A stretch of 64,000 bases of DNA from Protula sp. h YS-2021 (taxonomy: Eukaryota; Annelida; Polychaeta; Sabellida; Serpulidae), in NCBI GenBank assembly GCA_949752745.1, contig OX457031.1, forward strand, positions 46,829,257 to 46,893,256, written 5' to 3'. Shown here piece by piece: positions 59,801 through 64,000 of the stretch (the stretch's first letter is position 1; every line of letters starts with the position of its first letter). The notes under the pieces were generated by a model. The model saw nothing but the letters and a program-made list of their open reading frames with translations, made no database searches and was not told where the DNA came from. The translations under genes were made by a program, and so were the position numbers.

Positions 59801-62800
59801 TTCCAAATATCGTAATAAACGCGTCTTCTTTTACACATTTGTCTCAAATAGATCGGCCCCTTCTGTATTTCTGCAGTTCAGGTGAATTGCCACTGATTAT
59901 GGGTCTTCCTGTTCTTTTAATACTTTGCATATAACTCACCTAATATAACTGTCTTGGGGATGGGGCGGGGTTTTAAGGGGCCAAAACTGTGGCCCCGATC
60001 CAGCCCTGCATATCCTCGAGTGCACAGCGTGAGGTCTCACCACCAGCATGGCCTCGTATGCCTATTTTCTATGACAGCTCGCGAGCGCTTATAGCGCCTG
60101 TGTTGTGCTTGCCTTTAGAATGTAAGCAGTCGTGTCTTTGAAAGTAAATTCATTTCAAGCGAATGAGATTCTCCTTTATAGAGGTGGCCATTATTTTTTT
60201 TAACAACTAGCGGTTCTTGACGCTGCGGTACGCGCTCGTGATTTCAGTGCACGTCATGAACGCGAGGAGCGCGGCGCCCGTCTACAGCCGCTCACAAACG
60301 TTTGCCGCACCGGTGCGGGCAGCCGTGTTCATTCCGGACCAGGAGGGGGCCATGGCACGAGACGAGTGCCCGCCGTGGCTGCGACAGCACGCTCTGTACT
60401 TCATCAACTCGCAGCAGGTAAGGGCATTTCATGGGGGCGTGAAGAAGCGTCATTTCTTTGACAGATGTTAGCACACACCGGTGTTGAAGCCCCTCCCTGC
60501 CTGCGTGCTTTATTGGACTGATGCTTTGGCTTTCTCTGCTCCCGCTCTTTCACCGTTCCGCCACAGCCTCATTATATTATCCGTGTTGTTTTACAGGAAG
60601 TGCTGACGTTGGGCCTGGCGAATACGTCACCGACGAGCCAGGAGAGCGTGGTGCTCTCCCAGCAGCTTCCCGCCACGCCCTTCAGTATCATCCTCAATAA
60701 GAACAGGAAGGTAGATGCGCCTCATGTCACGCGGGATGTCATCGGCGAGAAGATTGCACAGCCAGGCTCCAGTTTTGTTCAAGAGGCAAGCTTTCACGTA
60801 ATTACAAACCCAGCCGTGGTAAAACTGATTTCAGATCTACGGAGCTTAGCGTTCCGTTACTAACAGCCTGGCTATGTTGCTGATGTGTGGCAGTGATTAC
60901 GCCATCATATTCCTCTGTCCCCTCCCCCCAGCCCCCCCCCCCCCCGGCCTGTGATGATGATAACTCTGTCCCATCCTGAGTCGCCCGGCCTGTGACTGTG
61001 ATAAAACTGTCCCACCCCTCTGTCTCTCCGGCCTGTGATGATGATAACTTTATCCTATCCCTCTGTCTCTACGGCCTGTGGTGATGATAACTCTATCCCA
61101 CCCGTCTGTCCCCCCCCCCCCCCCCCGACCTGTGATGACCTGTGTCGCCCTACCTGTGACTGTGATAAAGCTGTCCCACTCGTCTGTCTCTCCGGCCTGT
61201 GGTGATGATAACTTTATCCTATCCCTCTGTCTCTCCGGCCTGTGATGATGATAACTCTGACCCATCCCTCCGTCTCCCCGATCTGTGATGATGATAACTC
61301 TGACCCACCCCTCTGTCTCCCCGATCTGTGATGATGATAACTTTATCCTATCCCTCTCTCTCTACGGCCTGTGGTGATGATAACTCTATCCCATCCCTCT
61401 GTCCCCCCTCCCTCCCCCCCCGACCTGTGATGACCTGTGTCGCCCCAGCCTGTGACTGTGATAAAGCTGTCCCGCTCCTCTCTCTCTCCGGCCTGTGATG
61501 ATGATAAAGCTTGTTGTGAGAGGCTTGCTCGAGTGTTTTCTGTCGCTGCGATTTGAGAATGTCGTTGATTGGCTCAGGCGAAGATAAGAGTGTTCGCGTG
61601 GGGGCAGTAGTGACGATGTAGGTGCTGGTGTGAGTGACGAGCTGCGGGCAGGAGTGATAACGTGCTGGTATGAGTGACGACCTGCATAGATGAGTGACGA
61701 CGTGCTAGTACGAGTGACGACTGTGTGGATGAGTGACGACCTGCGGGCAGGAGTGACGACGTGCTGGTTTGAGTGCTGACGTGCTGGTATGAGTGACGAC
61801 CTTGGGCATGGGTGACGACGTTCCGGTTTGAGTGCTGGCGTGCTGGTGTGACGACCTTGGGCATGGGAGACGAAGTATGGGCATATCACGATTTGCAAGA
61901 ATGGGCAACGAAGTAAGGACACGAATGACAACTTGTGAATGTGGACATGCGTGACGGTCTTTGTGTATGGGCGACAACGTGTGGGCGTGAGTGTCAACTT
62001 TCGGGCTTGCAGGACGAGGTACGGGCATGGGTAAAGACGGTGGGCGTGAGCGATGAGGGTTGACATGGATGACGACGTGTGGGTGCGCATGACGACGTGT
62101 GGGCATAAGTGACGAACTTCGGGCATGGGTGACGGCGTATGGGCATGAGTGACAATATGGTCGTGAGTGACAAACCTTCGGGCTTGAATGACGACGCGCA
62201 GGCATGAGTAACGACGTGTGGGCGTGAGTGACACACTTCGGGCATTGGTGACACGTGCAGGCATGAGTGACGACGTGTGGAAATCAGTGACTTCGAGCAG
62301 GAATGAGTGACGACCTTTGGGAATGGGTGACGATGTCTGCATTGCGTTTTAGATGTTGCTGACGCCCGCCCACGTGCTGCCGCCGGTGTCGTCACTCTGC
62401 ATGGCTTTTCACGAAAATCTGCTGTTACCGAAAAAGCACAGGTAAGCACCATGCTATAGGTTCCACCACTATTAATTGAACCTTGTCCCGGTTTGTACAA
62501 ATGTAAATAAAAAATTTAGAAGACTGAAAAAGTTAAGATTAATATCACTATAATTCGCGTACTTGGCAGTGAGCTGAGACCGGAGAGGTCTCCAGTTACT
62601 TTCGGAGCACATGCGATAACTATTTTCGTGACTCAGGGAGAGAAATAAAGACGAGAGAGAGGCGAGTGAGGAGGAGAGCAGTGAAGACGACGCGTCTGGC
62701 CAATCAGACATGGATACGGACGATGACGTCATAGAGCCGAATCACGAGGACACCGGAAGTAAAGAGGCCACGAGCGTGGGTCAGGGAGGACACGTGCAGG

Positions 62801-62955
62801 GAGGACACGAGGCGGGCGACTGTGCGAGGAAACCAGAAAGTCCCAGTGCAGAGAAACTAAACTATAAAACAGATTCTCGAGAACAGTGTTATGAAAAATT
62901 ATCTAAACATACATTTAAGTGGCTTCAAGTTAAGTCACATGATCAGGACACGTGA
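47762..62955 (+). CDS. WDR75 (UTP17 family), 17 visible exons, N-terminus missing
   Basis: Joined exons give 833 codons in one frame, ending at TGA 62953-62955. WDR75 is a nucleolar two-propeller WD40 protein of the t-UTP part of the small-subunit processome. It is needed for Pol I transcription and early 18S processing. Family landmarks: YLIYCGGHAVKV, TCVACHPTEQCIATG, SYLLSGGQECVLLKW, LVTNGRPGHLQFYS, WLATVERRDD, DGSLLAVAF, LTPAHVLPPVSSLCMAF and an acidic C-terminus. The visible part lacks only about 30 residues compared with the ~830-residue vertebrate protein. The first exon(s) and promoter were not found. Exons are: 47762-47891, 49308-49452, 49866-49969, 50584-50654, 51468-51605, 51995-52083, 53275-53430, 53862-54055, 54526-54713, 54917-55080, 56599-56776, 57191-57282, 58966-59052, 60248-60417, 60597-60785, 62353-62441, 62637-62955. 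Confidence 0.95.
48252..49170 (-). mobile_element. Inverted copy of the 168 bp-unit element, in WDR75 intron
   Basis: Reverse-complement relative of 32120-33554: the hairpin is at 48252-48275, then about five units (CAGTCTCACGCG-type phrases at about 48362, 48530, 48700, 48860, 49024), then the leader ACTCCTCGAGACGTAGTCAA. It has fewer units than the other copy. It lies wholly inside intron a-b and should be removed by splicing. Confidence 0.8.
49308..49452 (+). CDS. WDR75 exon b
   Basis: VFSSSLDGHIIKWDFRDG, the start of the next WD blade, then SPLTALYSIGDSFVAVQRK. The acceptor is TTTGCAG and the donor GCA|GTACGT. Confidence 0.92.
49866..49969 (+). CDS. WDR75 exon c
   Basis: TLAVMFRMGKVVEKTRVIMD to HLACGCQ. 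The acceptor is TGTGTAG and the donor CAG|GTTAGT, which is copied in the 20 bp array that follows. Confidence 0.9.
49967..50025 (+). repeat. 20 bp array seeded by the exon c donor
   Basis: Units CAGGTTAGTAAGTCACTAGT (49967), CAGGTTAGTCAGTCACTAGT (49987) and a third partial one (50007). The first three bases of unit 1 are the last codon of exon c. A second identical CAG|GTTAGT donor therefore lies 20 bases downstream. Confidence 0.85.
50145..50565 (+). repeat. ~29 bp minisatellite with CACGTG-like cores
   Basis: About fourteen units of GGTCACGTGTACCAGG plus GCTGGC(A/G)NCGTGC, in intron c-d just before the next acceptor. It makes open frames in all three frames (103-169 codons) that are artefacts of the repeat. 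Confidence 0.9.
50584..50654 (+). CDS. WDR75 exon d
   Basis: DDVVGAVCGRTLHVYSVSTD then KLK. The acceptor is TTTTAG and the donor GAG|GTACTT. The HVYSV strand ends a WD blade. Confidence 0.88.
50855..51030 (+). repeat. Intronic tandem repeat
   Basis: Units of roughly 30-60 bp with AGAAAAGCCCACTC(G/C)GTGAC and CAACACA, in intron d-e. Confidence 0.7.
51468..51605 (+). CDS. WDR75 exon e
   Basis: YKLESLHIQVDRSVDKKLNT, then MTCVACHPTEQCIATG and VIVLW. CVACHPTE-CIA is one of the most conserved stretches of WDR75. The acceptor is GTTGCAG and the donor GTG|GTGAGC. A G-rich tract (51630-51662) follows in the intron. Confidence 0.95.
51995..52083 (+). CDS. WDR75 exon f
   Basis: YQVGRHAQPKRSLRKWHVLP then VQDLCFTAS. 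The WHVLPVQDLCF segment corresponds to the WHHDMVMDLAF region of the vertebrate protein. The acceptor is GGGCAG and the donor CGG|GTAAGT. Confidence 0.93.
52108..52159 (+). pseudogene. Duplicate of the exon g acceptor and exon start
   Basis: 52 bases match 53258-53309 with about two differences. It includes the polypyrimidine/AG (here TTTGAG instead of TTTCAG) and the first ~33 coding bases (LLSGGQECV still readable). The reading frame is kept but the remainder of the exon is missing. Confidence 0.85.
52160..53257. mobile_element. Inverted-repeat insert flanked by a 52 bp duplication
   Basis: The left ~120 bp (GGTTTGGTCAAGTCATCCC, CAACTCAGCCCA, GAAAGTCAACTCATCCCA) is the inverted counterpart of the right ~120 bp (TGGGATGAGTTGACTGTCAG, GATGAGTTGACCCAAG). 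The termini are made of repeated CAACTCATCCCA/TGGGATGAGTTG words. The interior is AT-rich and non-coding. The flanking direct repeat of 52 bp is far longer than usual target duplications. Confidence 0.8.
53275..53430 (+). CDS. WDR75 exon g
   Basis: SYLLSGGQECVLLKW, then PRMGAPICSISVSPDGTKYA and SCHTDN. It encodes the WD blade containing the family's LLSGG-E-VL motif. The acceptor is TTTCAG and the donor ACG|GTAAGC. Both ends of this exon are copied: the start at 52108, the end in the array at 53418. Confidence 0.95.
53418..53618 (+). repeat. 49-53 bp array seeded by the exon g donor
   Basis: Units start at 53418, 53471, 53520 and 53569. Unit 1 begins with the last 13 bases of exon g (CACACGGACAACG) and the donor GTAAGC. 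Later units have CACAGCGGTATAAGCC, CAGCGGAAAGCGCC and CAGCGATAAGCG at this position. Each unit has two CACGTG cores (CACACGTG and TTTCACGTG). Confidence 0.85.
53862..54055 (+). CDS. WDR75 exon h
   Basis: AIQVMSNAFLLVQHFQGLAS, then PAGLTYDPRTGALVTNGRPG and HLQFYSVEHDM. The DPRTGALV-NG-PGHLQFYS stretch is nearly identical to the family. The acceptor is AATCAG and the donor AGC|GTAAGT. Confidence 0.95.
54100..54292 (+). repeat. G-rich ~30 bp tandem repeat in intron
   Basis: Units GGCAGCGGGGGTTATGTGGG plus AGTGAGGGGC, with a 13-base G run near 54190. Could form G-quadruplex structures on the sense strand (inference). Confidence 0.7.
54526..54713 (+). CDS. WDR75 exon i
   Basis: LDIVGQNYVSSVRPEEPLIV, then DDAQWLATVERRDDG and EMKLKFWHYNSEEQ. 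WLATVE-R plus KLWFYN-like matches the start of the second propeller. The acceptor is TTTCAG and the donor AAT|GTACGT. Confidence 0.93.
54917..55080 (+). CDS. WDR75 exon j
   Basis: FELNTSVDQPHTLPSHSLRF, then SYMAVTTSADGKFRLW and TSRYDTDVF. TTSADGKFRLW is a canonical WD strand. The acceptor is TTCCAG and the donor TTC|GTGAGT. Confidence 0.93.
55270..56585 (+). repeat. 31 bp minisatellite, ~42 units, filling intron j-k
   Basis: Unit GTGGTTATAGCGTGGCAGTA plus AGGGTAGCGGA. The rare variant block GGGGTAACGGAGT...ATTGGGGCAG occurs at 55521 and 56141, exactly 620 bases (20 units) apart, with the same flanking variants. A 20-unit block was therefore duplicated as a whole. The array stops about 15 bases before the exon k acceptor. 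Confidence 0.97.
56599..56776 (+). CDS. WDR75 exon k
   Basis: DNVCWSCESQGYYRSLACGA, then CDFAQDGSLLAVAFRTTLTL and WEPDSNSLRHSLPLGRDI. DGSLLAV-F is a family hallmark. The acceptor is CTCCCAG and the donor CAG|GTAACC. Confidence 0.95.
57191..57282 (+). CDS. WDR75 exon l
   Basis: FLHFAGGSCGHYILLATDTS then ICSLNLLSCT. It corresponds to HLCFG...LL-AT-NGILCCWNLLSC of the vertebrate protein. The acceptor is ACTTCAG and the donor ACGG|GTAAGC. The frame stays open beyond the donor through the whole following array, to 58760. Confidence 0.9.
57269..57440 (+). repeat. 69 bp units duplicating the exon l donor
   Basis: Exon-end-plus-donor copies place GG|GTAAGC at 57283 (true donor) and 57352, and GG|GTAAGT at 57421, exact 69 base steps. 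Both extra donors are in frame without a stop. Using them would add 23 or 46 residues (KPRVYFDYISTRVFVM-type blocks). Confidence 0.85.
57445..58640 (+). repeat. 44 bp minisatellite, ~27 units
   Basis: Unit GTACGGGTTGTTCATGTGCA plus TGTTTGGGCTGTATCACCAC plus T(T/C)AT. No unit contains a stop in any of the three forward frames, which gives nested frames of 547, 412 and 368 codons. The ATGTACGGGT core resembles the exon l end (GTGTACGGGT). Confidence 0.97.
58780..58900 (+). repeat. Further copies of the exon l end and donor
   Basis: CTCTCGTGTACGGGTAAGT at 58788-58806 repeats the last 13 bases of exon l exactly, with a consensus donor. A second copy (CTCTCGTGTAGGGGTAAGT) follows at about 58876. 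They lie less than 200 bases before exon m. Confidence 0.8.
58966..59052 (+). CDS. WDR75 exon m
   Basis: EWSVPWCVTAMAPCPRTHYT then VVFTAQQQ. It corresponds to the LEWNAKLNVRVMEPDP...AA region. The acceptor is GTTACAG and the donor AGC|GTGAGT. Confidence 0.85.
59143..60007. mobile_element. hAT-like TIR element in intron m-n
   Basis: Ends AGGGCTGGGTC and GATCCAGCCCT are inverted copies, and both termini continue into GGGGC(T)TTAAAA-CCCC and GGCCAAAAC phrases. The 8-base flanks (GTACATGT, GCATATCC) could be a decayed 8 bp duplication. The interior is AT-rich with no gene. A CAGGG-type terminus and 8 bp duplication are typical of hAT MITEs. Confidence 0.65.
60248..60417 (+). CDS. WDR75 exon n
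   Basis: HVMNARSAAPVYSRSQTFAA, then VRAAVFIPDQEG and PPWLRQHALYFINSQQ. It matches the VFVPRD...QWLNRSQFYFLTKSQ region. The acceptor is TTTCAG and the donor CAG|GTAAGG. Confidence 0.93.
60597..60785 (+). CDS. WDR75 exon o, probable GC donor
   Basis: EVLTLGLANTSPTSQESVVL, then QQLPATPFSIILNKNRK and PGSSFVQE. LPATPF-ILN matches the family's LPTTPFYFIL. Joining in frame to exon p needs a phase-0 donor. CAAGAG|GCAAGC at 60786 fits the GC-AG consensus. The alternative is CAC|GTAATT at 60798, adding ASFH. Confidence 0.85.
60900..61500 (+). repeat. ~45 bp pyrimidine-rich tandem repeat
   Basis: Units GGCCTGTGATGATGATAACT plus CTGTCCCATCCCTCTGTCTC, interrupted by C runs at about 60935-60948 and 61112-61127. 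It lies in intron o-p. Confidence 0.85.
61600..62340 (+). repeat. Irregular ~20-27 bp array rich in GTGACGAC
   Basis: Variants of GAGTGACGACGTG(C/T)(T/G)GG and GGGCATGGGTGACGAC continue up to about 12 bases before the exon p acceptor. It produces long but meaningless minus-strand frames (318, 168 and 166 codons). Confidence 0.85.
62353..62441 (+). CDS. WDR75 exon p
   Basis: MLLTPAHVLPPVSSLCMAFH then ENLLLPKKH. It is nearly identical to LLHTPAHVLPSAAFLCSMF of the vertebrate protein. The acceptor is GTTTTAG and the donor CAG|GTAAGC. Confidence 0.95.
62637..62955 (+). CDS. WDR75 exon q (last), acidic tail
   Basis: ERNKDEREASEEESSEDDAS, then SDMDTDDDVIEPNHEDTG, ending KHTFKWLQVKSHDQDT at TGA 62953. 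The acidic serine-rich tail is typical of the WDR75 C-terminus (DVDMEEEKESEDSDEEND in vertebrates). The acceptor is GACTCAG. Confidence 0.9.
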
Positions 62956-63127
62956 CAACAGCAGTTTTATGGTCATATTTTAGTGATATCTGTTTCTAAG
63001 TAAACATAAGAGTTCGCCCTGACCGAACCCATTAAACCCTGAACCAAACATTCGGGTATTATTTTTCTTAGAAAGAAGTAAAAAGAAGTTCGTCAAGAAC
63101 ACGACTGTTGCTTGTCGTTTACACCTT

Positions 63128-63171
63128 GAACCTTTACCCATAATACCCAAAGGTATGATAGGTAAAGGTTC
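63128..63171 (+). promoter_or_regulatory. 3' UTR stem-loop before the poly(A) signals
   Basis: GAACCTTTACC pairs with GGTAAAGGTTC, and the next nine positions pair in seven places around a CAAA loop. It ends 10 bases before the first AATAAA. A role in 3' processing or stability is possible but only inferred. Confidence 0.55.
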
Positions 63172-63172
63172 T

Positions 63173-63230
63173 GTTGCGTGAATAAAGCTTGTTGCGTGAA
63201 TAAAGCTCCTGTTGCGTGAATAGAGCTTGT
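63173..63230 (+). terminator. Tandem poly(A) signals
   Basis: GTTGCGTGAATAAAGCT is repeated in 18-20 base steps, giving AATAAA at 63181 and 63199 and AATAGA at 63219. They lie 226-264 bases after the WDR75 stop and are the likely cleavage signals. Another AATAAA lies at about 63796. Confidence 0.7.
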
Positions 63231-63239
63231 TATGTTCTT

Positions 63240-63550
63240 GTGTGGCATCAAGTACTCGTTTACGTCAAGTACTTGTGTGGCGTCGAGTACTCGTGTGGCG
63301 TCATGTGTTTGCGTAGCGTCGAGTACTCGTTTGGCGTCATGTGTTTGCGTGGCGTCGAGTACTCGTTTGGCGTCATGTGGTTGTGTGGCGTCGAGTACTC
63401 GCGTGGCGTCATGTGTCTGTGTGACGTCGAGTACTCGCGTGGCGTCATGTGTTTGTTGGGCGTCGAGTACTCGCGTGGCGTCATGTGTTTGTGCGACGTC
63501 GAGTACTCGTGTGGCGTCATGTGTTTGTATGCCGTCGAGTACTTGTGGAA
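63240..63550 (+). repeat. 36 bp array with CGAGTACTCG palindrome
   Basis: Units GCGTCGAGTACTCG plus (T/C)GTGGCGTCATGTGTTTGC step by 36. The perfect 10 bp palindrome CGAGTACTCG is in most units. The 36 bp period (12 codons) keeps frames open on both strands, giving spurious frames of 101-141 codons. It begins just after the poly(A) signals. Confidence 0.9.
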
Positions 63551-63559
63551 CGAAGATTC

Positions 63560-64000
63560 AGACAAGAGGTCGAGGTTTTTGGGAAAGTGAGGGCGAATTA
63601 CTTGCAGTGGTTGCGCCCACGGTTTTGTTGTTCAGTTTGGGTAAAACATACCGATAACTTACTGTTCCCTGTAGAATGTCTCGCAGTAAATCCCAAGCCC
63701 TGTGACCGCTCATTTGCTTGAAAGTTTGTACGCGCAGGTCTTTCATTCAGTTTTATAGTCAAATGTTCTTTGTGAGTCCAAAGGGAAATATTGGAAATAA
63801 ATACATCACATCAGCTGCTTGTGTTGTCTTTTGATTTATATAGAAGTATACTTTGATCCAAAATTGATGTCTGCCGCCATAGACACAAAAGTTAACTGCA
63901 TACTTAACTACCGCTAGAAGCGAAAATCGGTTGATCTCGCTGTATCACGCAGTTTTAAGTTGATTTATGTTTGTTAAACAGGTTAAATTTATTACTTTAC
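63560..64000. other. Downstream flank, no gene recognised
   Basis: AT-rich flank after WDR75 with no supported coding region. Confidence 0.45.

Noticed and set aside
61386..62342. 318, 168 and 166 codon minus-strand frames rich in Ser, His and Arg
   Set aside because: Antisense translation of the GTGACGAC-type intronic array; no domain and no start context.
63216..63657. 124, 141 and 101 codon frames
   Set aside because: By-products of the 36 bp array on both strands.

Overview
This 64 kb window is animal nuclear DNA: spliced genes with GT-AG introns, mostly AT-rich non-coding sequence, and very many mobile elements and tandem repeats. The mix of a Ngaro-like tyrosine-recombinase retrotransposon, a CR1/L2-like LINE, a Harbinger transposon, MITEs and ~160 bp tandem-repeat elements suggests a marine invertebrate, perhaps a lophotrochozoan. 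That placement is an impression; the species cannot be read from the sequence.

Only one host gene is recognisable: WDR75 (the UTP17 family, small-subunit processome) on the + strand at 47762-62955. I could place 17 exons that join in one uninterrupted frame of 833 codons from the second half of the first beta-propeller blade to the stop. About 30 N-terminal residues, carried by exon(s) further upstream, were not found. The introns are full of minisatellites (20, 29, 31, 36, 44, 49-53, 69 bp units).

Layout: 1-8060 holds repeats (a ~60 bp degenerate array, a 159 bp array, dispersed repeats). 8064-11910 is a tRNA-headed SINE split by a 3.35 kb Harbinger transposon with two interlocking genes on opposite strands. 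11910-22900 is mostly without features, with a diverged duplicated segment and a LINE 3' fragment. 22950-25985 is a decayed LINE. 26057-27940 is a foldback element. 28498-29110, 31532-31872, 32120-33554 and 33882-34598 are further repeat elements. 35280-37740 is a three-copy diverged tandem segment carrying a MITE. 40842-45282 is an apparently intact Ngaro-like element bracketed by 734 bp direct repeats that look identical. 46700-63560 is WDR75 with its intronic and 3' arrays.

The most unusual pattern is that tandem arrays in WDR75 repeatedly start on functional RNA-processing signals. The 3' splice site of the first visible exon, the 5' splice sites of three exons and the poly(A) signal are each copied into an adjacent array. 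One exon start, including its 3' splice site, is also duplicated around a 1.1 kb inverted-repeat insert. The insertion apparently landed in coding sequence and was tolerated because the duplicated acceptor rescued the exon. All functional statements are inferences from reading the sequence; no search was run.
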